In this document: one piece after another, positions 21,891 to 41,099 of the stretch
Layout of the letters: each line of letters starts with the position of its first letter
How positions within the stretch are numbered: position 1 is the first letter of the stretch
From: Escarpia spicata
Taxonomy: Eukaryota > Annelida > Polychaeta > Sabellida > Siboglinidae
Reading direction: 5' to 3'
NCBI GenBank assembly: GCA_963995525.1
Contig: OZ023206.1
Coordinates: forward strand, 63,150,366 to 63,214,365
DNA: 64,000 bases
Notes under the pieces: generated by a model
Seen by the model: only the letters and a program-made list of their open reading frames with translations
Databases searched by the model: none
What the model was told of the DNA's origin: nothing
Translations under genes and position numbers: made by a program

Positions 21891-24175
21891 TGAGCCACTG
21901 GGGAGTAGCGATCACAACCAGATACATTTTACCATCAAAGTAAAATCAGAAAGGAATAGCAAAAAGCAGTATAGGAGAAATTTCCACAAAGGAAGGTATA
22001 AGGACATGAGGAAATATTTAGCAAAGATAGACTGGAATAAGACACTGAAAAATAAGACGGCAACAGAATGCTGGAATATATTAAAGAGTGAAATTAAGTG
22101 CATAATCGATAAATTTGTACCCTTCAAAAAACAAGGAAAACGGTCCAAAAAGAAACACTTATCGAAAGAAGCCATTAGAAAAATTAAGTATAAACAAATG
22201 ATGTGGAAGTCATATAGATGTACTGGAAATGATGAAGACTACAACAATTATAAAGAAGCACTTAACCAAACTACAGCTGAAATTAGAAATTCAAAGAGAA
22301 GCTATGAACAACAGGTAGCTAGTAATATAAAACATGACAGCAAGAGTTTTTCTGCGTATGTTCGAAGCAAACAGAAAGTTCAAGATTAGGTCGGTCCTCT
22401 AGAAGATAGTGCTGGAAATATAATATCAGAGGGATTCATAATGGCAGAAGACCTGAATGAGTACTTTAGTTCAGTGTTTACCAGGGAAGATATTAGTTCA
22501 CTGCCAATACCAGAGGCTAAGTTCAAGGGGGCAGATTCAGACTATTTAGGACAATTAATTGTAACCCCGGAAATGGTAGCTAAGAAAATAAGGGCTATAA
22601 AGGATAATAAATCACCTGGAGTGGATGGTATTCCACCCAAACTACTATTGGAAATTGTAGAACAAATTAGCATACCACTTGCAACAGTTTTCAACTTGTC
22701 ATTAGAAGAGGGAGTGGTTCCTTTAGAATGGAAAGAAGCAAACATTATACCGTTATTCAAAAAAGGTTCGAGAAACAAGTCAGAGAACTATAGACTAGTG
22801 AGTTTAACATCAGCGATTTGTAAATTATTAGAAAGACTAATTAAAGATCACATGGTGGATTTTCTTGTTAAACAAAACTTGATAAACCCATCTCAACATG
22901 GTTTTTTTAAAGCGAGGTCATGCTTAACAAATATGTTATGTTTTTTGGAAGACATCACTAAGTGGGTAGATGAGGGATCACCAGTAGATATCGTCTACTT
23001 AGATTTTCAAAAAGCTTTTGACAAAGTACCACACCAAAGATTACTGCTTAAACTAAAGGCCCATGGCATAGGAAATGGTATAATAAACTGGATAGAACAA
23101 TGGCTGATTGACAGAAGACAACGTGTAGTAGTTGATGGAAAGGCTTCAAACTGGAAATCGGTATTGAGTGGGGTACCACAGGGATCAGTATTAGGTCCTA
23201 TATTATTCTTAATATACATCAACGATTTGGATGATGAAATAACAAGCAAGGTGTTGAAATTTGCGGATGATACAAAAGTGTTTAGAAGGATTAAAAGTGA
23301 TGGAGATAGACAGCATTTACAAGATGATCTTGACAGGTTGATCAAATGGTCTGAAAAGTGGCAAATGATGTTCAATTTTGGGAAATGTAAATGCCTCCAC
23401 ATAGGACATGGGAACGAAGAGGTAGAATATACAATGGGGGGTACTGTACTAAGTACTACTGTAAAAGAAAAGGACTTAGGATTAACCGTTAGTGCTGATA
23501 TGAAGATTTCAGAGCAGTGCGGAATTGCAGCTTCAAAGGGAAATCAAATCCTTGGATTAATTAGGTAACGTATAAGGAAAAAGAGCTAATAATACCGCTG
23601 TACAAAACAATAGTTAGGCCTCATTTAGAATATTGTATTCAAGCGTGGAGGCCATATCGCAGGAAGGACATAGATATGCTAGAAAGAGTGCAGAGGAGAG
23701 CAACTAAAATGATACCAAATCTGAGGGATCTTAGTTATGAAATACGCCTAAAAAATGCGGTTTAACAACACTAGAGACCAGGAGATTGAGAGGAGATCAG
23801 ATAGAAGTGTTTAAAATATTGAAGGGTTATGAAAATATTGATAGAAATATGTTTTTCTCAGTTAAGAAAGATAGAAGGACTAGAGGACATGATCTTGCAT
23901 TAGCAAAGGAGCAGAGTAAATTGGATATAAGAAAGTTTTCATTTTCACAAAGGACTGTAAATGAATGGAACAGATTACCTGCTGATTGTGCGGGTGCTAG
24001 TAGCGTGAATATGTTTAAAAATAAAATCGACACATACCTCAGACGGGCGGGATACACATAGATAAAAAGGTCGGACTCTCGATAAGCCAAGGGCTTCCTT
24101 GTCCACCTGCTACCTAGAGTTAATTCTCTGGGTGGCAATCTTGTTAAATCTTAATCTTGTTAAATTGTCAGGCTT
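21890..24175 (+). mobile_element. LINE-A copy 2, inserted into LINE-B
   Basis: This is a 5'-truncated plus-strand copy of LINE-A. It starts inside the endonuclease C-terminus (SSDHNQIHF, about 21,905), runs through the RT and ends with the ATCTTGTTAA-type tail near 24,175. It splits the LINE-B frame between KIRASLT and HISITACKTLVH, so it inserted after LINE-B. It is very similar to copy 1 over its whole length. Confidence 0.9.
22441..23568 (+). pseudogene. LINE-A copy 2 reverse transcriptase, 375-codon frame
   Basis: The longest coding frame of LINE-A in the window runs from MAEDLNEYFS through SPGVDGIP, LDFQKAFDKVPH, SGVPQGSVLGP and the intact catalytic KFADDT to LGLIR. There a small deletion removes the arginine-rich continuation and creates a stop (TAA at 23,566-23,568). 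The rest of the C-terminus is still readable in other frames to about 24,060 (TVNEWNRLPADC, YLRRAGYT). The upstream part of the polyprotein (21,883-22,389) ends at a TAG. The endonuclease is incomplete, so this copy cannot move itself. Confidence 0.85.
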
Positions 24176-24655
24176 GCTCGTATCTTAGCAATGCGAAATA
24201 TATTTGAGTAAGCAGCACGACAGGCGTTCGATATTTGAGCCGACATGTCAAGTCTGATGTCAAGTATTACGCCGATATCACGAACAGTCGGCGTCAGTGA
24301 TATGGTGGACCCACATACATCGATGGTAGACACTGCAGAAGGCGAGCGGACGGCGGTAGAACGAAAAAAGATGGCTTCTGTTTTGGTCGCGTTTATTAGG
24401 AGAAGGTTGCAATTCAGCCAGCGTCTTATGTCACGTACACATTTGTCAACTTTTCATAGTGCATAGGCATGATTCGATGAGTGTCATCCGCGTATATATG
24501 GTAGCGGATCTGATGGCGTTCGAAGATGCCCGCGATAAGTAGAATGTACGTGTTGAACAGTAGTGGACCTAGGACCGAACTGTTCTTTTGTGTGATTCGA
24601 CCACTTCATTGACGTACACGATGTAGCCACTTGGAAGGCGATTCCGGAACTGTAT
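24176..24655 (-). mobile_element. LINE-B RT part, 5'-truncated
   Basis: The minus strand reads SSVLGPLLFN near 24,570 and the catalytic IYADDT near 24,490, then a damaged GLQPSPNKRD block and a VRDIGVILD-type region. It ends with the CRAAYSNIFRIAKIRASLT block at 24,176. That block continues at 21,890 after the LINE-A insertion. A T-run at about 24,653-24,661 marks its upstream limit. Stops and frameshifts are present. Confidence 0.78.
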
Positions 24656-26940
24656 TTTTTTTAAATAGCTTTAATTATGTGACCAATGATGTTCTTCTTC
24701 TCCCTTTTCTTTCGTTTCATCGGTAACAACACAGTTGGGATGACGTGATGGTGTCTACAGACACCCGATATTTTTATTCTACGGTATTTTGCAGTTCTCA
24801 GGTGCTGCTCCAAACTGCCTAATCGTTGAGGTTGTGCAACCAGGCTTTTTGTTGTCTTCCTTTGCGAGTTCCGCCTGTTGCTCGCCGTGTGTACAATTCT
24901 TTTCTGCCATCTCGGTATGCAACCACATCCTGCCGCCTTTTGTTGTATGGAATTAAGCTTTGCATAAATTCCTAGTAATTACTTATCAATAAAATATATT
25001 AATTATTATAAGAGAAGTTATATTTAATAAGTATATCCTTAGAACTGCTTTAGTGTAGTAGCTTGTGGTCTTATAATTATATCTGAGATACAGGAAGTTT
25101 CCCTAGGTTCAGCTCAGATCATTTCCAAAGATAGCTAGGGTAGACAAGCATAGCCTAGTCGCTTAAGGTATCATGCGGGGACAGTGAACGGATAGCCAGG
25201 TAGCGAGCCCGACTGTAGCACGCCATATTGAGAAATGCAGAAGATGCACTGACCAATGGGAATGGTCAGTCATTAGGAATAGACGGAAGTAGCCAGTATT
25301 TAATGAAAAGAACGTGCAGAGAGAGACTAGGGGACGCAAGTGATTCTCGTTTCCGGTCCGTTTTGATGCGATAGTTAACGATATCATACACTTCCGGGGC
25401 CGACTTCGTTGTCCGGAATTATCGCTCATTCGATTACAGGCATGGCGTTTTCATTACAATTTTGCGTAAACTACACCACACGGAATGTTAAATTTCAAGG
25501 AAAATCAACAGCTTCAGTAGACTGCAGCCGGTTGTCGAGTTTCTCACACAACAAAGAGTGAAAGCGTCGATGAAAAACAAACGTTACAAGTTAATGGTGT
25601 GTCGCCTGTGAAATTGTATCCGCTCACGGCCGGCCTTCGTTCACTCGATCGGTTTTCACGCAGCATTCGTCAGTAAACAGGGAAGATCGCATGTTGTAAA
25701 CTGTAATCGTCATTGTTAATTATTTTAAACTTCTTTATTACAGAAGTCCAATTATTATTTTTTTTTATTTTGGTTATTTAAACTTTTTTGACTTGCACAG
25801 CTGCACTTAATGTTAATGCAACGTTTGTGTATTTATTTAAAAAAAATTCTGTCTGAGTGAGACAAATAGTAATTATATTACTGCTCTAGAATATGTTCCC
25901 TTAAACCCCATTTGTAAAGATGCGTTATATACATAAATCGTGTACATTGGACAAATTCATAGTTAAATGATGTTTACGGTTATTCACATACAACTGCCTT
26001 TGGTCATTGTAGACTTTATAATGGCAAACATTTCACGTGCCACGACTGACAATGACACAGTTTCGTCGATCCGGTATAACCATTATTCATAGTCAAAATC
26101 ACTGCGATATGCAAACAATTTGAAAATCATAACTTGCATGCATACAGTTCCCACATTCTAGATGAGCTTTCGTTGGGTGGAAACCTATACAACTTATAAC
26201 GGAGGTTTCTGCTGTGGCAGTTACACCCGTATGCGAGACAATACATGGCTCGTTCGCGTCGTTGGGTACCGGATTATGAATGAAAAGGGTAAAATAGAAT
26301 AAAACCTGTATGGAGGCAGACGAGACTTGCGTGCCCTATAGACTTGCTACTTAGCCATGTAATTCTGCACGCCCTGGCGCCCACGGAAGCTAGGCCAGTC
26401 TGTTGTACTGTCTGATCTGCATCGTGCTAACTTCTGTATTAAAGTTCTTGAAATGAACAGTGGAAAGTCTTCTGCGATGATTGAGTAATTATAAACTTCC
26501 TCTGTGAGTATCTGATTTCTATTAGACAGTGACACATTGGCTGAACTGAGTAGGTCGATGTCTAAATTGTCTAGGAAATCAACGGAAAGGAAGAACTTTG
26601 CAATACGTGCTCAAATTAGAATAACGAGTCTACAAACGGAATAAACAGATGTGACAAAGGGAAATACTAATAGACCCGGGACATTCTATCCTGTGTTACA
26701 CAACTGTTAATAACATCTACTATTTTATTTTTATACCAAATATGACATCAGACAGAGTAATGTGTACCCTTTGCCAATAACCCGAACAAACAGATACCGT
26801 AACTCCTTTATACCATGGGGATTACACAACTGCCAATAACGAATGAAGGGCAAAAGGATGGTATTTATACTGTATGACATTTCAGTGTATTAATACTGTA
26901 TGACGTTCCAATGTATAGTTGTATTTTATTGTATACTGTG
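24656..26940. other. No gene recognised
   Basis: AT-rich intergenic sequence with short open frames only (for example minus 25,163-25,429 and 26,347-26,535) that match no family I know. No tandem array or RNA gene seen. Confidence 0.5.
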
Positions 26941-26944
26941 AATC

Positions 26945-26996
26945 CAACTCAGTTGAGTTGCTAATAAACTTGTGTTATTATTATTATTATTATTAA
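26945..26996 (+). repeat. LINE-type 3' tail with (TTA)n
   Basis: AATAAACTTGTG followed by a TTA run has the form of a CR1/L2-type LINE 3' terminus. Only the extreme end is recognisable. Confidence 0.45.
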
Positions 26997-27055
26997 AGCG
27001 TGCTAACATCTGAGAAAAAAAACGTATGTTTGTTTCTTGTTATTGTTGCTGTTGT

Positions 27056-28020
<965 letters not shown>

Positions 28021-28235
28021 TGCGTACAAAAAGTATAAAGACAAATTGATATAGGAGGGTTTATCTGACGTCCCACTTTAGTTCGCACACGTTAAATTTG
28101 TATTGACCACTGTTGCGATAGTCCATGCATTCTATAATAATATTATTTGTGTAACAAGGGAGGTGGTTCGCCGAATTGGTTTAATCTGGCTTAAATTTAA
28201 TAGTTATTATCGATTTGTTTTGTACATATGTGAAC

Positions 28236-28307
28236 TGATTCTTACCACATCCGGCATTGAACTTCTCATTACAATGAGAAGTTCAATGCCGGATGTGGTA
28301 AGAATCA
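28236..28307. repeat. Perfect palindrome, 35-bp arms with 2-base spacer
   Basis: Bases 28,236-28,270 are exactly the reverse complement of 28,273-28,307, separated by AC. Similarity decays a few bases beyond each arm. The arms contain CCACATCCGGCATTG, which I do not recognise as a known element. Confidence 0.95.
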
Positions 28308-31300
28308 ATTTGATATCATAATAAAATAACAATTGTTATAATTGATAATACATTAAAACGAGTTTTAGTATGGTAGAACGTATGTTTGTATCATAAAGTT
28401 AATTGATTGATTTGAATTGCCCTTTACGCTGTTAGGTAAGAACGTTATATATACAGATGTGTCAAGTTTTGATTTGCTCAAATCAGTGGATTTTTAGTAC
28501 GATTTGCCTTATCATCGAAGTTTAATATCACACAAAAAACATACACGTTATGTTAAAGTAAATTGAACACAACTGTTTTAATTAATAAAACATTTTAACA
28601 TACATGTTGTTATCCCAGTATCACATGTTTGGCTGAAATTCCACGACTTATTTTTATATTTATTGACAACAAACTATTGAAAAAATCTGCTAAGTCGTCG
28701 TTTGCGTGGCATTTGCCGCTTATAGAAAAAGACCAATTTGTAATGTTTTTGTAAGAGTATTGCTGAAATGTCAACTGTCGGTTGTAAGTTGGCTATGACA
28801 ATTGACTTCAGCAGCTTTGATCTAATAAACAGCCAACCGTGACTATCGTCCATGATTGCCAAGTTTATGACATCGGTAAGTTACAGCCCACTTGATCTCA
28901 AGGTGTCATTAAACTTGCGACGACAACGACGTGGGTAACCCTACAAATCTGGCGTGTTTGGCTACAAACCTTATATATAATGCTCTTTAACAGACATTGC
29001 ATTCAACACATTGTTAAAGCTGCCTAGGCAATTCGGATTATTGCATGTATCCATTCAGGCTCTTTTAGAAAAAAAAGAACCCATTGTATCAATTAAGACA
29101 TGCCGACACGATTGTGAAAAACTGTTATTTAGTTTAACATAAATCACCGAGCATCCATTTCGTTAATTTTGTCTCAGTCGAACCGCATATTACTTAAACT
29201 ATTGGCATTTTGTACATTTGAACCCCAATGAAAATATATATGATAAATGATTTAAGGAGGTAGATTTAGACGTGATTAAAACACATAGCTTGCTGTGTGC
29301 AGGTAACGTGGGGAAGTAATTTGGCCAGCCGTGGAACGACACCACGACCGTGTGATCGGCATTTGTTTCCTTTAATAATCCGGCGCGTTGCTTCTCTGCC
29401 GTCTAAGTGGTTTCCATTTTCAACAGAATAAACATCAGAAATAAAGCAGAGCAATGCTGGAGTAAATACTATTATATTGTTCTGGCTCAGATACTGGCTG
29501 AGGTTACTAGCGGTCAGCCAACGACAGACACAAACACCCGATATACGATCACTGTTTTAACAAAAGACGGGTACGTTAATGCATCGCGAGTAAACCAATA
29601 AAATGTGCTGGTTTCCTCCTTGTTCTCGTCTCATATTTTGTAGACATTATTTATTACATTTCATGTTTCACGCTAAAATTAAAAAAATAAGTATTATCAG
29701 TACACCAACATATATCACGAGGGATATCATAAACGTACACCTTCTTGTCTTTATTATAGACAACATGTTTTGCGGTCGTCAGTATTACTTCACAATCAGT
29801 CCGAATAAATAATTATTCAGAACAATAATTGCTCAACCACCCTGCAGTTACTGCAAGAAGAATATTTTCATATGTACGCAGGTACTCGTTATACAACTTG
29901 GTGATACATAATATACACACTACTGTACACAATATACACACTACTGTATACAGCCAGGTATTTGATATACAACTTGGTGAAATGACGTAAACTGGGACGA
30001 ACGAACGGAAATGCCTAATTTCAAAATAGGCACGATGTGAGCTCAGTCCAGTCAGTGTTATGTCGATTCAGAGACCGACCTTCTTTCACTAGACTACCGC
30101 ACCCCATCACGTAGTCACGTGACGTTTGTATTCTAGTATGGTGACAACTTAGTTAACTGTCCTCGTCGGACCCAGGTATTCTCGCACAAGATGTGTGGTT
30201 ATTGCCATGTGGAAATTCCTACGCGGGTCTCCGGATGTTTACAAAACATAGCAGTGGGCTGCCCACAGCAACAGAAGTGGTATGTTTATGTTGAACATAG
30301 TAGACCTAACGCGGTACTGTGGCCCTCTTCCGCAAACTGCAGGAGGCATAATTTAAAGACGCTTACATTGCATAGTTTACGAAACCACAATTAAATAATG
30401 TGGTTTGAAGTGGGGTATTTTAGTGCATTGCACAACAATTTCTTACCATTTATTGTTATCCATTTACTTAGTTAGTACATCATAATAAATAAATAATTTT
30501 TGATAAAGCACCAATGAGAATGCGTATACGAGAACTAATATAAAGGCGGTGAACTAAGCTTATTACAGACGTGAGAGATCTTCGTTAAGAAAACACGACG
30601 AGGAAAATAAAATAAAATCAAACAGACGTGCAGAAGAAATTGCATGATTACAAAGTATTGAGAGTAATACATGTTCAGGCACATTGAAGGCGGACGACAC
30701 GGAAGACACGAAGAAACGTTAATAAGCAACCAAGTGTGTCTGCTATTTGTATAAGGAAGTACTTACACGTACGTACGCACATAGACACGCACATGCACTC
30801 TCACACGCACGCACGCACAAATAAACAAACAAACAACCAAGTACACAACGAAATGCACAGATGACATAGACACACGTGCTCACCAAGGTCGGATTAAACG
30901 TAATAGAAAAATCGTTGTAATCGCGACGAGAAAATGATTTCCGTGGCCATTTACCATCTTGTTTGTGTTTTTTCCAAAAGCTTAAAAATCGTACTTAGGA
31001 AGGAACGCACGCACACAGGCGGGAGCACGTGCGCACACCAAGGACGGGTTGAACATAAAAGAAAAACTCAGTATTATGATGAGAACATGATTTTCTTGGC
31101 CACTAGGCATCTTATTTGTTTCTCAAATCGAAAGATACTTTCAAATGCAACATTATCATGTGCGGAGGCAAAATATCCGAACCTTGGTTTACGCTCCAAC
31201 TAGGTACAAGGACGTTCACAAAAGTTGGGGGCTCACGTAAGAATAATATAATACCAATTATGGATATCATATAGGTAACACTAATTAGCGAAAATAATTT

Positions 31301-31830
31301 CAATTAAATAAGTTGTTATGCACAGCTCATATTTTGGCATCGTAACACAACATTATATTACAATATTACACACGAGAAAACATCTTTTAAAAAACTATTT
31401 GGATACCACAATAGTTGAGGTATCCAAATATAATATGTAATTTTTTATGTAACCGTGACAGTTGTCTTTAATGCTGGATGACGATTGGACATTAAGCACC
31501 ACGCCGCTAATTCGTCTGGCCAATCAGATGCCCGGTTCATTGACACCTGTAACTCGTCATACACTTGATCCGACCTCTGGACAATTCCACGAAGTATACG
31601 CTACAGAAGCATAAACGGCCGCACTGATTCATTTGATTTGATTGGTGGTTTGAGGAGACGGACCGACGTCCGACAAAACATCTACAAACATACAATGCAC
31701 ATGACCGTTCGTTATCAAAACAAACTCGATCTGTGGCTGGCAAAGTTAGATGAGATCATGTTTTGACACGCGCGAGCCAATGACCGACGCGCGATCTAGA
31801 ACCCACTTCTGGTAACGATTTAACGCCTAT
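28308..31830. other. No gene recognised; local tandem duplication
   Basis: Mostly AT-rich sequence. Short direct repeats occur at 29,889-29,985 (TATACAACTTGGTGA and ATACACACTACTGTA words, each twice). A segment of about 100 bp at about 30,880-30,985 is repeated about 155 bp downstream (about 31,035-31,140), each copy preceded by a GCACGCAC run and followed by a CATCTT-TTTGT block. No coding evidence. Confidence 0.55.
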
Positions 31831-31994
31831 GATACGGCTCGGTGGTTTTATGCGATGAGTTAATCGACGAGATCAGCACTTCCAACGCGAATTTCTACCG
31901 CGAGACGACAACGATCAGACGTGTTTCTGGCGATACCATCGTTAGCAGGACACGGCCGAAAACGTCAGTCGGCTGGCGGACTGACGGACATTTG
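31831..31994 (+). other. Candidate 5' untranslated exon of the mucin-like gene
   Basis: A relatively GC-rich stretch, unlike its AT-rich surroundings, ends at a strong splice donor (TTTG followed by GTAAGT at 31,995). A matching acceptor (a TTGTAG with a pyrimidine-rich lead) lies at about 33,192, 41 bases before the start codon of the mucin-like gene. The assignment is inference from splice signals only. Confidence 0.25.
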
Positions 31995-32766
31995 GTAAGT
32001 ACAGGCAAAGCCTATTTTCATGAACTCCTTAAACGAACTTTATTGACTAAAACTCAGGGATCATGTACGTTTTTCAGTAGTTAATTGTTTTTTGGGATTT
32101 CTTGGAGCTTAGTGAAATAACGACGAGATTCCCGAAACTCCGTGACATCGGGGACATGGCAGTTTTTTAACAATCTTGTGGCAGAGACGTCACTTGTGAT
32201 GGTAGATGATTCCTGTTTCGCCAATCTTATGTTGGCATATCAGACTAGAATAAGAGACATCTCGCAAAAACGGATTTTTCGCCAAAGAACAAGTAGACAA
32301 CAAGAGGGAGGGAGACGTTTGGTAAACTATTTAAACAATTAATGTTAGATGTATTTTTGTCTACGAAATTTGTTCATTAATTAGAATAAAGGTTTGAACC
32401 GTTGACAGATCGTAGGCAACATCAAAGTAATTATAGCTATACTTTTTAATTGAACAAGATTGCCCCTCAAAGCGATACGTTTCATATGGAATACCTTGGA
32501 TTAACCAACCACGGGTCGACTATGTTCTTTCTTCACGTTCACTTAACAGATATATGTAAAACAACTGTAAAACACATTCTTCATGAACACCAGACGTTGT
32601 GCACGTATTGTCATTTGAATACATGGCATTAATTGCAAGATCTTTACAGACTTGAAATAAACAACCAGATTGAGTAAATAGTAACATAATTTGAATATTT
32701 CACAGTATTTTAATAGCAAAACATTGTTAACAAGAGGTAAAGGAACACAAGACGTTCAGCCGTACT

Positions 32767-33142
<376 letters not shown>

Positions 33143-33232
33143 GCACATACAAAGTTGTTACCATGTTTTATTGTATAATTGTCCGTATTGTAGCCGCCAT
33201 ATTGTCTTCGAGATCATATTGTCTTCGAGATC

Positions 33233-38190
<4,958 letters not shown>

Positions 38191-38215
38191 TTTAACTAGT
38201 GCTCACAGTGTGTTT

Positions 38216-38221
38216 AATAAA
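38216..38221 (+). terminator. Possible poly(A) signal
   Basis: AATAAA lies 26 bases after the stop codon of the mucin-like gene. If it is used, the 3' untranslated region is unusually short. No other support is visible. Confidence 0.35.
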
Positions 38222-40490
38222 AAAATGCGTACTTTTTTTTAATCGTAAAAAAAAGATTTGTTGTTACACCGGGCATAGCTGGCGAAAGCCAATTGCGCTG
38301 TCGACCTACTGCGCTATTTCCGTCACGTGCTTTACGCGCGATCGGCATCCCACGCATGCGAAAACAATAACAACACACACGTGGTTTGGCGAATCAAGAT
38401 GAAGATTCCAAAAAGGTTGTACGAAGGTACGTATTACACTATCGCAGTTAGCAACAAGAACGCGTAGCCGTGTATTAATTCAACGAGAATTGCAACTTGC
38501 GAAAGTCTACACTCGACTCGAGGCTGACTCTCAGACAGTCACCACATAATATCAGCCAGAGATTCAGTCAGAGACTGAGTCTGAGACTGAGAGAGTGACA
38601 ACGGCAATGAGCATAATATTTGATATGTATTGTATTTGGTAACGCATGATCTTGTTAGTAACCTATGTTATTCCGATAGTAGATGGCGTGAGGTGCGTAA
38701 TGACAAGAAACATAGCTTCGGCAGCAGGCCCCTGTTGATCGTGCAAGTAACTTAGTCAGGGAGCATCCGTAATTTCGTGCAACAGAACGTCAAACAGGGG
38801 AGTATTATATTGGTGATCGTAATAAAAAACATTATTTTGTAACTCATATTTTGATATTATTACTGCAGAATATTGTTGATTTTCATTGTAGTTTATGCAA
38901 CATAATTAAGATTTTTATATGACAACCATGATGGTGATTTTCTTCAATATATAAATGTAAACGTGTAAATACATAACATTTCAATACAGCCAGAGTACAC
39001 CATATATATATAAGGATTACACAAGAAAATGTATTCACTTATTTTCATTGTGGTCTTTGATGCCTGGCTATAGTGTATGTAATGCATTAATTGGTATCCT
39101 GTGATATCTTTCAATTGACATATGCCAGCTATTATTCTGTATTTACCAATATATGTATATATTCTCACCACAGCAATATATACATTCATAATAGTCACTT
39201 GAATTATTATATTACTAGATGCCACACTGCAACCCATGAATGAGACTGAGAGGAGGCAGAGGTGGGGCTAGAGGCGGTCACCCGGGCCAGGCAGACACAG
39301 GGAGGATACATAGTCTGCGGGAGGGCCACATTTGATCAATCCAGGTAATTTCAAATTAATAACAATCACGTATAAGTTATCAACAAATTTTAATGTGCAC
39401 ATTTAAATATATATTTTTTTCATACACATTTTAATAATAACATCTTAGACATGAAAAACTAGGTTGACTTCTGCACTTGTATATTATACCCAGTGTATCA
39501 ACAAAGACATATTAATACACCTTTAAAAAGTATTTAGCATATGGCGATGACTGTGATATAAATTTATAAAATAAATTATTCATTCTTGAAGAAGGTAGAC
39601 ATACATATTATGAACCTATGAATACTTGACGAGGAAAATACACTGTTAGCATCACAATAACACCTCATTTTTTCATTTCTAACATTCACCTTGACCATTA
39701 AGCTTCGGGCTTAAAATGTCAATCATGGATAAAAAGTATTAGTTACACATGACAGACACTGACATGAATTTGTATACTGAAAACAAAACAAAAAATATAA
39801 ATGCACTTTACTGATTAGCAGAATTCAAATTAGTCTATAATATTGACTACGATCAAGCGTAAGTAAATTGAACAATTTTTAATTCATGTAATGACAATGA
39901 ACACCTAGAAAAGAAAAATAGTAAAAACAATTCACCAAACATTTTGAAAAATAGCATATTCCACTAATGTCTGCATGCTGCATGCTGTACCAAGATATCA
40001 ACATGTATAGATGCAGCTGTAGTAGAACATTTCTTGCTGCCTCTTTTTACGTGAAATGCTGCAGGTCATACATGAAACATAATTTTATATTTACTGATTA
40101 TGACAATGAACAACTCCATAATTATTTACTCCCAACACTACTATGATGCCTGTTTTTGTTTACTGAATATATGCTTTTCTTTACAGGAGATTGAACTAGT
40201 GTGCTTAGTACTACTAGCTCTCCAAGTTGTATGTCCAGGATCTCGGACAAGATTCTACAGCCATGCAATATGCTGCATATTAACAGTTTGTCATGTGAAT
40301 GTCCACCGAGTGATCCCAATTGTGTCGTGTGTTGCATCCGTGACAGATTCCCCAGAGCCGATGGGGTGTACACTGGCTTCCAGATCAGTCAGTTAGCTTG
40401 ACTGACTGGAAACCAATGTAGAATGCAGGTTGCTCGACATAAGAATGTGGAGACGCCTGACTAGCTTTGCAGTTGATGATGGAACGGTGG
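38222..40490. other. No gene recognised
   Basis: AT-rich sequence. A GC-rich patch at 39,228-39,335 carries an RGGRGG-type open stretch followed by a donor-like GTAAT. A patch at 40,188-40,400 starts after a good acceptor (CTTTACAG), and its frame has several Cys residues and a YTGFQ end. Neither matches a family I can name with confidence. They may be decayed transposase exons. Confidence 0.35.
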
Positions 40491-40499
40491 GTGCCAGGG

Positions 40500-41090
40500 T
40501 CTGGCAGATATAATAATAATAATAAGATAACTTCTATTGCGCCTAAATCTTTGGAAACCAAGCTCAGAGGCGCATCAAAACAAAAGAGTTGGTCAATCTC
40601 AAAATCCATAAGTAGTTTTCCAGTTGTCAACAGATGGGTCAAGGCGCTAGGGAGCTACGGTGGATAAGCAAGGTTGTAAAGATACGTTTTTAAATGACGA
40701 CGGAATTTTGTAATATTTTCAACTGATCTAACACTAAGAGGAAGCATATTCCAACGAATTGGTGCAGCAACAGAAAAAGATCTAGTTCCAATGTTAGTGT
40801 TGACTCTAGGAACAAAAAGTAGGTCAGAACTAGATGATCGAAGCTGGATAGATTTTCTTACAGGAGTAAGCAATAAATGCAAATAAGATGGTTGCTTATT
40901 GGACAGTGCCTGGTATGTAATGGTACATATCTTAAATATTATACGATATCGTACAGGAAGCCAATGTAAAGACTTCAAAAGTGGCACAGAGCGAGAAAAA
41001 CGAGGAGATCTTGTAACTACTCTTGCTAGACAATTTTGGACACGCTGAAGTTTTGATATATCCTTGCTAGAGTCTTCGGACAACTTTCAA
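40500..41090 (-). mobile_element. LINE-D C-terminal fragment
   Basis: The minus frame 41,083-40,655 encodes the conserved C-terminal block of another CR1/L2-like LINE: KLQRVQNCLARVVTRS, LLKSLHWLPVRYRI, KICTITYQAL, and an APIRWNMLPLSVRS block. After the stop, the 3' end runs to an (ATT)n tail at about 40,509-40,527, as expected for this LINE group. It is 5'-truncated. Confidence 0.85.
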
Positions 41091-41099
41091 CGCTGTGAG

